Origin: Coriobacteriales bacterium
GTDB taxonomy: Bacteria > Actinomycetota > Coriobacteriia > Coriobacteriales > UBA8131
NCBI GenBank assembly: GCA_031288185.1
Contig: JAITRZ010000059.1
Location: 1 to 37,515 of the forward strand
DNA length: 37,515 nt
Direction of reading: 5' to 3'
Shown: positions 14,613-23,920 of the stretch, one piece after another
Layout of the letters: the number at the start of each line of letters is the position of its first letter
Numbering within the stretch: the first letter of the stretch is position 1
Made by a program: the position numbers and the translations under genes
The notes under the pieces: generated by a model
Told to the model about the DNA's origin: nothing
Database searches by the model: none
Seen by the model: the letters and a program-made list of their open reading frames with translations, nothing else

Positions 14613-16145
14613 TTATGACTTTACGGCTTCAGTTACGAGGGTATCGAGATCCTTGCCGCCAGTCTCACGACGCAGGAAGACGAAGGTGCAGAGCAGGCCG
14701 ATAGCCGCCGGCGCCAGCAACAACAGCATGATCTGGTTCCAATTGCCGCCAAAAATTGGCGTAATCGCACTAAAGACAATAGGCGCTGCGGCCCCGCCAA
14801 AGCGGGCGAAAGCCTGACACCAGGCAACCCCGGTGTTTCGCACCTGCGTGGGATAACTCTCTGGCATCAGCGGCTGTACACCAGTGATGGCAAAATTCAT
14901 CGCAAAACCGATGAGGAAGAACAGGAACATGCAGTAGGCAAACGCACCTGGGCCAACGGTAAGGGCAAAGATAACAACCGCTACCATCAAGAACAGCCAG
15001 GAGAAGATCAGGGTGCGCTTACGGCCAAACTTATCGGAAAGGAAACCGACCGTTACGTTGGAGCAGATAGCAGCCACATTGTTGAAGGTCTGCATGGCCG
15101 AGGCATCAGCGGGTGTATACCCAAAGCCCGTCATCATGGGCACCATCCAGGGATTGAGACCATAGACAAACACCTGGCCAATAAAATACAACGTCCAGAT
15201 AGCTGCGGTGGCCACGATAAATCTGCTTGAGAACAGAACCTTGGGGTTGGCGCTGGCGACCTTGGGCGGAACAATCAGGTTAGCAGCGTCAAGGGTGCCA
15301 AAGTCCTGGGTGCTGTTGGCGGTTAGAGCACGCAGCCGCTCCACTGCCTTTTCAGTGCGACCAGAATTTGCGTACCAGTGAGGGGTTTCTTTCATGAGTA
15401 GACCAAGCAATGCGCCATAGAGCACCGGGAGCACACCTATCAGGTAGGCCATGCGCCAGTTTTGGGTCTGTCCTGCCAACTGGGTTCCGTCAGCGCCGGT
15501 AAGCGAGTAGATTTCAGACATCGCGTCGGACGCAAACGGGATGACGATGGCATCCTTGATCCCATTGAGGTTTGTGATAACCAAACCGGCCAATACCCAG
15601 CCAAAGACCATGAAGGCCATCCCAAAGGTTACAAACACACCGCGATTTTTGGAGGGAATGGTTTCTGAGAAATAGGTGGTCACTACCGGGATACAGGAAC
15701 CAACGCCCAAACCAGCGATAAGCCTGGTGGTGGCGTAAAACGCAAAATCGGTGGCGTAGGCCTGGGGCAGCGTAAAAGCGCCATAGAAGATGATCGCGAT
15801 GACCAAGGTCTTTTTACGGCCGATCTTATCAGACAGGATACCGCCTAACGCGCCGCCGATAACCATGCCCAAAAGACCCCAGGTTGATATGGAACTTCCC
15901 AGTGCCTGCAGTTGGGCCTTGCCCTCTACAACCTTGACAATTGAGGTATTAGCGGTATCACCACCAAGGGCGATAAAATGCTGCAGGGTGTTGGCCACGT
16001 TAGCCGTGGTTTGGCTGGCGACCATGAAGTCATAGCCATCAAAGATCATCGCAAACCCAAGAAAGAAGAACGTCACCCAGGTGAAAGGGTTGACGCCCAG
16101 CTTGTCGATAATCTCTGAGACCGTAAATCGATTGCTTTCTGACAT
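14613..16145 (-). CDS. MFS transporter, aromatic acid:H+ symporter (AAHS) family
   Basis: The 510-residue protein has 12 hydrophobic segments. The first carries the AAHS-type DGYD motif (FAMIFDGYDFM), the loop after segment 2 has GGILSDKIGRKKT and the later loop has GFLSDKFGRKRT, the two MFS signature loops. A large loop lies between segments 6 and 7. AAHS carriers import benzoate-type and other aromatic or carboxylic acids with protons. It starts at ATG 16145 with GGAGGATAA directly upstream. As the first gene of the island, it most likely brings in the molybdoenzyme's substrate. The exact substrate cannot be read from sequence. Confidence 0.88.
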   Translation of the reverse strand: MSESNRFTVSEIIDKLGVNPFTWVTFFFLGFAMIFDGYDFMVASQTTANVANTLQHFIALGGDTANTSIVKVVEGKAQLQALGSSISTWGLLGMVIGGALGGILSDKIGRKKTLVIAIIFYGAFTLPQAYATDFAFYATTRLIAGLGVGSCIPVVTTYFSETIPSKNRGVFVTFGMAFMVFGWVLAGLVITNLNGIKDAIVIPFASDAMSEIYSLTGADGTQLAGQTQNWRMAYLIGVLPVLYGALLGLLMKETPHWYANSGRTEKAVERLRALTANSTQDFGTLDAANLIVPPKVASANPKVLFSSRFIVATAAIWTLYFIGQVFVYGLNPWMVPMMTGFGYTPADASAMQTFNNVAAICSNVTVGFLSDKFGRKRTLIFSWLFLMVAVVIFALTVGPGAFAYCMFLFFLIGFAMNFAITGVQPLMPESYPTQVRNTGVAWCQAFARFGGAAAPIVFSAITPIFGGNWNQIMLLLLAPAAIGLLCTFVFLRRETGGKDLDTLVTEAVKS

Positions 16146-16323
16146 TTATCCTCCAATACTCCGAGCTTAACTGTGGAACCTACTTGTAATGGAACCTGCT
16201 TCGGAAAAACCCGCGCCACATCGCACCACCTCAGTTGAACCGCGCTATCCTCCTGACGCGGCACGTCCTCCTGCGACACAGGGCAGTACCCAAACTCACC
16301 TCCTCAACGCATCCGCCCTACAA

Positions 16324-16353
16324 AATTTATGAGAAGATTATCCTGAGAAGCAA
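16324..16353 (-). promoter_or_regulatory. Candidate promoter of the molybdoenzyme island
   Basis: On the minus strand TTGCTT (16348-16353) and TAAATT (16324-16329) are 18 bases apart, giving a leader of about 170 bases before ATG 16145. The leader holds several SD-like AGGAGG motifs, one before a GTG at 16279 that opens a 68-codon frame overlapping the transporter start. The remainder of 16146-16514 shows nothing else recognisable. Confidence 0.35.
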
Positions 16354-16514
16354 GGTGTGAGGTGTCATAGGGGCTTTATGATTCATCTCATACAACGGTA
16401 ATAGCCATCTTATTGTCCGCCGATTGGCCCGTGTGAAGCCGGTTGGAGGCGGGCGAACAGCGATGATACGCAACAGAGACAATGCGTTTTACTGGTAAGG
16501 AAACCTGAACGCGC

Positions 16515-17639
16515 TTAAATGCCCAAACTGGCCCGAATGTTCAACCACAACAGGTTAAAGGAGTCGCGCAGAGGCGCTGAAAGCGAAAATATGACGATCA
16601 CCACCGCCAAGGCAGCCAGGAGCATAATGAGCACCTGCCAGGAAGGAGGCGCGGCGCGATAGAGCTTGCTGACGCCCTTGGCATCAACCAGACGAGTACC
16701 AACCTTCAGGCGTACCAGAAATGAGGAGGCCATACCGCTGCGTCCCTTGTCAAGGTACTCAACAAGATTGGAGTGAGTGCCCAAAGCTACAATCAGATCG
16801 GCCTTCTTCTCCCAGGCCAGCAGCAGGGCCAGATCCTCACTGGTCGCCGCCAAAGGCCAGGATTCAGCCTTGATGCCCAAAGATTCCAGGCGCCGCGCAG
16901 AAGGACAGCTTCCGTTAGCATACGCATGAGGAATAACCTCAGCCCCACTTAGCAGGGCCTGGTCGCTCACTGAATCCATATCGCCAATAATGATGTCAGG
17001 TTGAAACCCAGCTTCCAGGATAGCGTCCGCTCCCCCATCAACGCCAATCAACACCGGACGCACCTCACGGATATAGGGTCTGAGTGCGCGCAGATCTTCC
17101 TGATAATCATAGCCACGCACAACCACCAATACGTGACGGCCGTGAATGTTGGAGCGAATGCTGGGTACCCAGGGATCATAGATAAGAGCGACAGATTGCT
17201 CATCTAAGTACGTTACGGTATTTTGCACAAACTGCTCAAGTTCGCTGTCCATCGCCAGTTCAGCGGCGGTAAGTTCCAGCGCAACCCGTGCCGCGTCCAA
17301 GACCGTGCCCGTGCCCAAAATCTGGCTGCCAGAGCTAATCTCGCCGCTGTCGCTGATGTGCAACTCGTCACCGTTGTTAACCTTAGCAAACAGTTCTGGG
17401 CCAACGTTGTCTATAAGCAGGATGCCCGCGTCTACCACTATCTGCGGTCCTAGGTTGGGATAGCGGCCACTGATGGAAGCGGCTACGTTGATGACTGCTT
17501 TGACCCGGCAAGCGACCAGCGAATCCGCCGAGACCCTATCAATGTCCTGGTGGTTGATAACCGCGATGTTTTCTGGTCCCAGACGCTTGACCAGCTCTTT
17601 GGTCTTGGCTCCCTTGAGCGCGATACCCGATACGCTCAT
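16515..17639 (-). CDS. steA: SteA-like cell-division protein, thiamine pyrophosphokinase-like fold
   Basis: The predicted 374-residue protein matches actinobacterial SteA in order of motifs: VINVAASISGRYPNLGP near residue 50, IGVDGGADAILEAGF with PDIIIGDMDSVS near residue 205, TSEDLALLLAW near residue 260, and a single C-terminal membrane helix (about residues 335-355). SteA is a membrane-anchored protein of the division ring in corynebacteria and is thought to work with SteB. The domain resembles thiamine pyrophosphokinase but is probably not one. ATG 17639 fits the family start; a TTG at 17675 would add 12 residues. It is the last gene of the recN/dxs row, and no SteB-like gene follows. Confidence 0.85.
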   Translation of the reverse strand: MSVSGIALKGAKTKELVKRLGPENIAVINHQDIDRVSADSLVACRVKAVINVAASISGRYPNLGPQIVVDAGILLIDNVGPELFAKVNNGDELHISDSGEISSGSQILGTGTVLDAARVALELTAAELAMDSELEQFVQNTVTYLDEQSVALIYDPWVPSIRSNIHGRHVLVVVRGYDYQEDLRALRPYIREVRPVLIGVDGGADAILEAGFQPDIIIGDMDSVSDQALLSGAEVIPHAYANGSCPSARRLESLGIKAESWPLAATSEDLALLLAWEKKADLIVALGTHSNLVEYLDKGRSGMASSFLVRLKVGTRLVDAKGVSKLYRAAPPSWQVLIMLLAALAVVIVIFSLSAPLRDSFNLLWLNIRASLGI

Positions 17640-17718
17640 CGTCTTACCCAAACGAAGGGCTGTCTGCTCCCACAATTGTTGAGGCGGGATTCCAGCGTAC
17701 CTGCGCGGTTCTTCTTTA

Positions 17719-19572
17719 TCATGTACTCTCCGTGGCGCGTTGTCGCCCCTTTGTGCCGCCCTTGCCCGAAGGCATCGTGTTTGCTGAAGGCACCACGTTG
17801 CCTAAAGCTGCCGCGTTGTCTGAAGGCATCGTGTTTTCCGAAGAAGAAGTACCGGTCGCCTCTTCCCCCGCTTCTGGCCGGATAGGATGAGCGTGTGCAG
17901 TGGCTGGCGCGACTGCGTGTACGGTGGCCAGCGCGACTTTGTCGGCGGTGGCCTGATCAAGCAAGCGACGCGCATGAAAGACGGCGACGTCATCCTGGGT
18001 GCCAGAGAGCATCCGGGCCAGTTCAAGCAGGCGATCCTCGCCCTGGACGCGGGTAATCAGGGTTTCAGAACCCTGGGAATCCTGCTGCTTGCGCACCACC
18101 AGATGCACGTCTGCCCAGGCCGCTATCTGCGCCAGATGGGTGATGACGATGACCTGATGGCTCTGCGCCAGACGGCCCAGGTGAACAGCCAAGGTCTGAG
18201 CGGTCTTGCCACCGATGCCCGCGTCTATCTCATCAAACACGAGCGTCATGGCCCGATGACCCTGCGGTTGCAGACTCTGGAGAGCTAGCATCAGGCGAGA
18301 CAGTTCGCCGCCGGAGGCTATCCTGGCCAAGGGGGCAAAGCGGGCCGCAGGCTCCGGGCGATACAGCAGCTCAAGGCGCTCTGAACCCTTCAGTGTCCAG
18401 TCTTGAGGTTGTAAGGTGGTCGCCGCAAACTCAAAAGCCGCCTGAGGCATCGCCAGCTCGCCTACTGCCTGGGCCAGCTGAGCGCAGAAGCGTTGAGCGA
18501 AACTGTGCCGACAGTTGGCCAGCGCGGCGGCGGCGGCGGTTCTTTGCTGTTCAAGCTCGGCCAGGCGGCTTTCAGCAGCCTCAAGGCGCAGTGGCCCGTC
18601 CTCGGCATCAGCTAACAGCAGTTCAGCCTGCTGGCGCAGGGCCATTATTTCCTGAAGCGGCCCAAAACGGCGGATTAGTCCTTCCAGCTGACCCAAACGA
18701 TTGAGCGTCTGCTCAAGAGCTTCAGGGTCAAACTCAACGCTGTCGCGGTAGCTGCGCAGGTCGCGGGCCAGCTCAGCAGCGCTAACCTCCAGGCTTTGCA
18801 ACTGGTTGGCCAGCGCATCCAGCGCAGGATCCAGCCCCATCAGACCCTCCATCCGGGCAGCAGCCTGGGCCAGGCTGTCCACAGCCCTGCCCTCACCGCG
18901 CAACTCCCGCAGTGCTGCCTCGGCGGCGGCGACCAACTCCTCACCATTTTGCAAAAGGGGCAGAGTGGCGCGCAGATCATCATCCTCACCAGGCTGGGGA
19001 TTAACCTTGGCGATTTCTCGCAGCAGGAAGGACGCTTGCTCGCGACTGGCAGCTGTGCTGCCTACGGCCTCTTGCAGCCGCTCCCTATCGGCCTGGGCCT
19101 GAGCATGGGCACTAAAAATCTCCTGATAGGCCAAAAGCGTCCGGGCTAGGGTCTGCCCGCCATACGCATCCAGCAGCCTCAGTTGTTCAGAAGCGCGTAG
19201 CAGCGACTGGTGTTGGTGCTGACCATACAGATCAACCAGCGGCCCAATGCTCTGAGCCAATGTCTTGACCGTGACCAGGCTGTCATTGAGATAACAACGC
19301 GAACGACCATCGGCTCCAAGCCGCCGGCTGACAAGGTATTCTGGGGAATCCGCCGCAGAACCGGTACTAAACAGCGCCTCCAGCCGCGTCTCGGTAGCTC
19401 CACTGCGCACCACACTGCTGTCCGCGCGCTCACCCACCAGCAATTTCAAGGAGTTGATCAGAGCCGTCTTGCCAGCGCCGGTTTCGCCGCTTAACACCGT
19501 TAGTCCAGGAGCAAACTCCAGCTCTGCGGCCGCAATGAGGGCCAGGTCTCGGACGCGCAGTTCAAGTAACAT
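17719..19572 (-). CDS. recN: DNA repair protein RecN
   Basis: RecN is a cohesin-like SMC-type ATPase used in double-strand break repair. The predicted 617-residue protein has Walker A (GETGAGKT, residues 29-36), a long central coiled region, the ABC signature ASGGELSRLM and Walker B LVFDEIDAGIGG. ATG 19572 lies inside the end of nadK, an 11-base overlap that suggests coupled translation. The family is normally about 550-570 residues; the extra C-terminal tail of about 50 residues is low-complexity, with repeats around NTMPSDN, NVVPSAN and NTMPSGK that come from direct DNA repeats (about 17755-17840). The core is intact, and the tail is probably dispensable. Confidence 0.93.
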   Translation of the reverse strand: MLLELRVRDLALIAAAELEFAPGLTVLSGETGAGKTALINSLKLLVGERADSSVVRSGATETRLEALFSTGSAADSPEYLVSRRLGADGRSRCYLNDSLVTVKTLAQSIGPLVDLYGQHQHQSLLRASEQLRLLDAYGGQTLARTLLAYQEIFSAHAQAQADRERLQEAVGSTAASREQASFLLREIAKVNPQPGEDDDLRATLPLLQNGEELVAAAEAALRELRGEGRAVDSLAQAAARMEGLMGLDPALDALANQLQSLEVSAAELARDLRSYRDSVEFDPEALEQTLNRLGQLEGLIRRFGPLQEIMALRQQAELLLADAEDGPLRLEAAESRLAELEQQRTAAAAALANCRHSFAQRFCAQLAQAVGELAMPQAAFEFAATTLQPQDWTLKGSERLELLYRPEPAARFAPLARIASGGELSRLMLALQSLQPQGHRAMTLVFDEIDAGIGGKTAQTLAVHLGRLAQSHQVIVITHLAQIAAWADVHLVVRKQQDSQGSETLITRVQGEDRLLELARMLSGTQDDVAVFHARRLLDQATADKVALATVHAVAPATAHAHPIRPEAGEEATGTSSSENTMPSDNAAALGNVVPSANTMPSGKGGTKGRQRATEST

Positions 19573-20443
19573 GCTCGTGTTCCATTCCCGATAGCAGGCG
19601 AACAACCTTGGCATAAAAATCCGGAGCGTCATAGTTGAGCAGAAGCAGTTCTTTTTGCGCGCGTTTTACGAGCACAGACACAATATCTCGCTCACCATCC
19701 GCGTTAGCAAGCATCTGACCGTCAATGTAGGCCACTGCGCGCTGGCCACTGCGTGCAAGGGGAAACAGACTGATGGTATCCTCCGGGCCGCAGACAAAAC
19801 TGACGGAACGCAGATTGTGGGCCGAGATGGGCACAACACACAGGCCCCGTTGATCTGGCGTTAGGAGGGAACCGCCAGCTGACAGCGCGTAGGCGGTTGA
19901 GCCGGTAGCCGTGGCTACAACCATGCCGTCCGCTCGAAATTCTGGCAGGGCATGGTCATTGATAGCGACCCGCACGCGAATATCACGTCCCAAGCTCTGG
20001 CGACCCAGCACAATCTCGTTCAAAGCCTGATACTGAGCGTGGGAACCGTCGCTAAAGGAGATGTTCGCGCTCAACATCACCCGGCGCTCCTTGGTCAGCC
20101 GCCCCTGCAAAAAAGCCTCGAGCGCGGGCAGCAGGGATGCGGAATGGGCGCCCGTCAAAAATCCTAAACTGCCAAAATTTATACCAATTAAGGGAATATC
20201 TGCCAGGGCCGCGACACGAGTAGCGCGCAGCACCGTGCCGTCGCCGCCCAGGGCACAGACCAGCGCAAAGCGCCTGCCATGAGCAACCAGATGCTGAAGC
20301 GTTGAGGAGCCAATCAGCAACTGGTCGGCATCCACTACACTGGAGTGAACCTGCCGCTCAGCCAACCACTGCTGGGCCTCGGCGGCAGCCTGAGAAGCCT
20401 TGGCGTTGATGGTAGGAACAACAAACAGAACTTCTGTCGCCAT
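19562..20443 (-). CDS. nadK: NAD kinase
   Basis: The enzyme phosphorylates NAD+ to NADP+. The 293-residue protein has the GGDGT motif at residues 66-70, FGSLGFLTG shortly after, and the conserved ATATGSTAYALSAGG region, all intact. ATG 20443 has GGGAGG eight bases upstream. The gene lies between tlyA and recN, the usual order in Gram-positive bacteria, and overlaps the start of recN. Nothing unusual is seen. Confidence 0.95.
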   Translation of the reverse strand: MATEVLFVVPTINAKASQAAAEAQQWLAERQVHSSVVDADQLLIGSSTLQHLVAHGRRFALVCALGGDGTVLRATRVAALADIPLIGINFGSLGFLTGAHSASLLPALEAFLQGRLTKERRVMLSANISFSDGSHAQYQALNEIVLGRQSLGRDIRVRVAINDHALPEFRADGMVVATATGSTAYALSAGGSLLTPDQRGLCVVPISAHNLRSVSFVCGPEDTISLFPLARSGQRAVAYIDGQMLANADGERDIVSVLVKRAQKELLLLNYDAPDFYAKVVRLLSGMEHEHVT

Positions 20444-20497
20444 GCGTCACACCTCCCGCGCGCTTATGACGCGCGTTTCTGGAAACGAAAAAGCGCA

Positions 20498-21412
20498 TCA
20501 AATCCCTGATATGAATTGTTGCGCGTCAATAGTAGCAGGCAAGCCGCAATGTTGGGCCCAGACAAAAAACTCGCGGTTGCCCTTCTGCCCTCCCGGCTGA
20601 GAATATGTCAGGGCTTGGGGGGCCAGATCGGCCTCCCGCAAGCTCTCTAGCACCGCCACTATCGCCTGTACATGCACTGCGCTCTGGCACACCACACCGC
20701 CGCTTGCCGCCGGTTGAGGCACCTCAAATTGTGGCTTGATAAGCGCAATGAGGTGACCCGGCTGGCCAAGCAGCGCGGCTAAAGCGCAACTGTGCCGTGC
20801 CAGAGGCGTAAAGCTGAGATCGACCACTGCCAAATCAAAGGGCGCGCCCAGGAGTTGTGGCTTGATGTGGGCAAAGTTTGCACGCTCCCACAGGTGTATC
20901 CGCGGGTCATTGCGCAGGCGCCAATCAAACTGTCCATAGCCAACGTCTACCGCAGTCACAGACTGCGCGCCTCTGGTTAACAGGCAGTGGCTAAATCCGC
21001 CGCTGGAAGCGCCGATATCAACGCAGCGCAGGCCATCTACCGCAAAGCCAAAGCGCTCCAGGGCTCCCTCCAGTTTATCGCCACCACGAGAGACAAAGCG
21101 CTTGACGGCCTTTAGGTGAACCGTAGCCTGGAGGAAAGGACGGTATCCCGCCTGAGTGATAATCACTCCGTCAACGCTCACGAGTCCGGCCAGACAGGCT
21201 CGCTTCGCGCAGGCCAGGTTAGGGCAGAGGCCCAACTGCACCAGACGTTCATCCAGGCGAGGACGACAGGGCTGCCGGCGGGGAGAAGAGAGGGAGCGCG
21301 TAGCGACAGGCGCGCTTTTATCGGGAAAAGAGGAGGAGCGTGCCACGATGGGCTCCTGCCTGCGGGAAGAAGAGGAGGAGCGTGTCGCGTCCCGTGTCTT
21401 TTTCCTACGCAT
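20498..21412 (-). CDS. tlyA: TlyA-type rRNA 2'-O-methyltransferase
   Basis: The 304-residue protein combines an S4 RNA-binding domain (RLDERLVQLGLC, residues 54-65) with an FtsJ-like methyltransferase core (CVDIGASSGGFSHCLL, then AVDVGYGQ and LAVVDLSF). TlyA methylates ribose positions in 16S and, in some species, 23S rRNA. ATG 21412 lies inside the dxs end, so translation is probably coupled. The first 50 residues are a Ser/Arg-rich extension made from about three degenerate copies of a unit around RSSSS, SRRQ and SSPRRQ (DNA 21255-21400), not part of the family. A start nearer the S4 domain remains possible. Confidence 0.92.
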   Translation of the reverse strand: MRRKKTRDATRSSSSSRRQEPIVARSSSFPDKSAPVATRSLSSPRRQPCRPRLDERLVQLGLCPNLACAKRACLAGLVSVDGVIITQAGYRPFLQATVHLKAVKRFVSRGGDKLEGALERFGFAVDGLRCVDIGASSGGFSHCLLTRGAQSVTAVDVGYGQFDWRLRNDPRIHLWERANFAHIKPQLLGAPFDLAVVDLSFTPLARHSCALAALLGQPGHLIALIKPQFEVPQPAASGGVVCQSAVHVQAIVAVLESLREADLAPQALTYSQPGGQKGNREFFVWAQHCGLPATIDAQQFISGI

Positions 21413-23291
21413 TAAGGTGCTCGTGTATCCGCGACGCGACGCGCTCAGGTATCAGACCAATTTGCTCAAACAGGCATTCTTGGCTGCCGTGGCTGATAGG
21501 AACATCGGGTATACCCAGGGTCAAAACCGGTGGGCGCTGGGGCGCGGTCGCCAGCATTTCCAGCACCGCCGAGCCAAAACCGCCCGTTATCGTACCATCC
21601 TCCAGAGTGACAACCAGACGGGTTTGCGCGGCTTCTGCCACCACTGCCGCATCGACAGGTTTGGCCCAGAGCATGTCATAGACACTGGCTTCAATCCCCT
21701 GAGCGGCCAACAACTTGGCACTGGCCTGTGCCAGGGTAACCATCTTGCCCAGAGCCAAGAGAGCTACATCCTGTCCCTGACGCAGCTGACGGGCCTGGCC
21801 CAGTGGTAACAGCGACGGTTTCCCATTGGTTGCTAGGTCTTCTGGAGCAGACCCTGGAACGCAACCACGCGGATAGCGAATGGCTACCGGGCCATCGCTT
21901 AGGGTCAAGGCGGTGTGCAGGCCATCACGCAGGCTGGCGGCATCAGAAGGAGCAATGATACGCATGGAGGGCAGTGATCGCAGATAGGCCAAATCCAAGA
22001 CCCCGTGATGGGTTGCGCCGTCTTCTCCCACAAGGCCACTGCGATCAAGACACAGCACCACGTGCAGATTCTGGAGGGCCACATCCACGGCGAGCTGGTC
22101 AAAAGCTCGCTGCAGAAAACTGGAATAGATGACCACCACCGGCTTTTTGCCCGCCAGCGCCAACCCGGCCGCGAGAGCCACGGCGTGTTCCTCAGCAATA
22201 CCCACGTCAATGAAGCGGCGGGGAAAGGCGGCAGCAAAACCGTCCAGGCCGGTACCCGCAGGCATGGCCGCCGTTATTGCCACGATATCATTATCACGTC
22301 TGGCCTCAGCCAACAGGCTGGAGCTAAACACCTGAGTGTATGTCTGTCGCGTATTCTGGGTTGCAGCTGCTCCGGTTGCCGGGTCATAGCAGCTTACGCC
22401 GTGAAACGCCTCGGGGCAGGCGGCAGCCGGCGCATATCCCCTACCCTTTTGAGTGATCGTATGCACCAGAACCGGCCCCCGGTAGTTTCTGGCCGCGTTA
22501 AAGGCACTTATCATATCAGAGACAGCATGGCCGTCTATCGGCCCAAGATATTTGATACCCATATCCTCAAAAAACATGCCGGGCACCACAAGTTTCTTAA
22601 AGGAACTCTTGGCGGCCTCTCCAGCGCTAACCAAAGCGCGGCCAGCGCGTCCAATGCGCTCAAGCCCTCCCTCAACGGTGTCGCGGGTTACGCGGTAAGG
22701 CCGGCTCATTCGCACGCGACCCAGATAAAGCGACAGAGCCCCAACGCTGGGAGAAATGCTCATTTCATTATCATTTAAGACGATAGTTAGATCGCACTGG
22801 TCGTGTCCTATCTGATTGAGCGCTTCAAAGGCCAGACCGCCGGACAGCGACGCGTCTCCTATCAGCGCCACGATCTCACGATGATCGGCATCCAGATCGC
22901 GAGCCTTAGCCAGGCCGCAGGCTATAGAAAGGGAATCAGAGGCATGGCCGGAATCATGAGCGTCGTAGATGGATTCCTGGCGTTTGGGAAAACCGCTAAT
23001 ACCACCAAAACACCTGAGAGTGTCAAAGGCAGCGTTACGTCCGGTAATCAACTTGTGGGCATAGGACTGATGGCCAACATCAAACACCAGCCGATCACTG
23101 GAAAAGTCAAACACGCTATGCAGGGCCAGGATGATTTCCACTGCGCCAAGTGATGAGGCCAGGTGGCCACCGTTTTTGGCGGTCACCTCTACCAGACGCT
23201 GGCGGATCTCTTTCGCAAGCTGCTTGAGTTCCTCAACGGTTAGGGCGCGGAGGTCATCAGGACGTTCGATATTTTTGAGCAGTGAAGGCAC
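21405..23291 (-). CDS. dxs: 1-deoxy-D-xylulose-5-phosphate synthase
   Basis: The enzyme joins pyruvate and glyceraldehyde-3-phosphate in the first step of the MEP isoprenoid pathway. The 628-residue protein has FDVGHQSYAHKLITGR near the N-terminus, the TPP-binding stretch IGDASLSGG with LNDNEMSIS, MPAGTGLDGFAAAFP, and the EEHAVALAAGLA catalytic region, in the normal order and length. GTG 23291 matches the family N-terminus, but no clear SD sequence precedes it. It sits 24 bases after xseB and overlaps tlyA by 8 bases. Confidence 0.95.
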   Translation of the reverse strand: MPSLLKNIERPDDLRALTVEELKQLAKEIRQRLVEVTAKNGGHLASSLGAVEIILALHSVFDFSSDRLVFDVGHQSYAHKLITGRNAAFDTLRCFGGISGFPKRQESIYDAHDSGHASDSLSIACGLAKARDLDADHREIVALIGDASLSGGLAFEALNQIGHDQCDLTIVLNDNEMSISPSVGALSLYLGRVRMSRPYRVTRDTVEGGLERIGRAGRALVSAGEAAKSSFKKLVVPGMFFEDMGIKYLGPIDGHAVSDMISAFNAARNYRGPVLVHTITQKGRGYAPAAACPEAFHGVSCYDPATGAAATQNTRQTYTQVFSSSLLAEARRDNDIVAITAAMPAGTGLDGFAAAFPRRFIDVGIAEEHAVALAAGLALAGKKPVVVIYSSFLQRAFDQLAVDVALQNLHVVLCLDRSGLVGEDGATHHGVLDLAYLRSLPSMRIIAPSDAASLRDGLHTALTLSDGPVAIRYPRGCVPGSAPEDLATNGKPSLLPLGQARQLRQGQDVALLALGKMVTLAQASAKLLAAQGIEASVYDMLWAKPVDAAVVAEAAQTRLVVTLEDGTITGGFGSAVLEMLATAPQRPPVLTLGIPDVPISHGSQECLFEQIGLIPERVASRIHEHLNA

Positions 23292-23315
23292 GTTGGTAGA
23301 AAAACAGATGGCAGG

Positions 23316-23837
23316 CTAGTCTTTGGACGACGGCGAGAAATCGGTCACTGAATCAACGTCACCAACAGGATCGCTGTCGTCACCAGCCAGGCCAACGGCC
23401 GGGTCGGCAGCAGGTACGCGGCCGGAAGCCAGATCCGTATCAACGGCCGGGTCTGTACCGGCAACCGGCTCAACACCAGCCGGGTCGGCGAAGGCGGCCA
23501 TATCGCTGCCGTCGCTTGGCAGATTGTTGGCGGCAGCAGCCGAGGCGATGTCGCTGGTAGTGTCCCCCGCGTTGGCAGTATCCTCTTCAACTGTTCTAAC
23601 GTCGGCAGGCTCGGTGACTGCGGGCAGAGATGTCGCGAGCAATGCGTCACCAGCGGCAGCCAACTCATCACTGCTGAAGTCAGTCTGTTCCAGTTTCTCG
23701 ACACAACGACCCCCAATGCGCAAAGCCTCCTCATAGAGATTGAGACTCTTTTCCAGGGGAACGTCTTTGGAACGCACCTGCACAACTATCTCTTCCAAAC
23801 GCTTGCGCAGGTGTTCATATGAACTCTTGTCATTCAC
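23316..23837 (-). CDS. xseB: Exodeoxyribonuclease VII small subunit with acidic C-terminal extension
   Basis: The N-terminal 60 residues match XseB: YEHLRKRLEEIVVQVRS, VPLEKSLNLYEEAL and GGRCVEKLEQ. XseB binds the large subunit XseA to form a single-strand DNA exonuclease. The family usually ends near residue 80; here about 110 extra residues rich in Asp, Ala, Pro and Val follow, made of drifted repeats such as DPAVDTD and ADPAVGL. GTG 23837 is favoured over GTG 23840 by its spacing from AGGAGG. No xseA gene lies in the usual place just upstream, where only 80 bases separate it from nusB. Confidence 0.88.
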   Translation of the reverse strand: MNDKSSYEHLRKRLEEIVVQVRSKDVPLEKSLNLYEEALRIGGRCVEKLEQTDFSSDELAAAGDALLATSLPAVTEPADVRTVEEDTANAGDTTSDIASAAAANNLPSDGSDMAAFADPAGVEPVAGTDPAVDTDLASGRVPAADPAVGLAGDDSDPVGDVDSVTDFSPSSKD

Positions 23838-23920
23838 CACTTTCCTCCTTACGCATCCTTTCCCCCCTTTTCCACGGCTGGTTTACCTGTGAGCCAACGC
23901 CAAGTTTGTCTCAACGTACT

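Noticed and set aside
16073-16279. 68-codon frame from GTG 16279 with several AGGAGG motifs, overlapping the transporter start
   Set aside because: Could be a leader ORF, but it has no family match, overlaps the transporter by about 70 bases and its purine-rich motifs may be chance; mentioned under the promoter only.
18393-19149. Several plus-strand frames of 94-117 codons opposite recN
   Set aside because: Antisense shadows of a GC-rich conserved gene; no ribosome-binding sites or family patterns.
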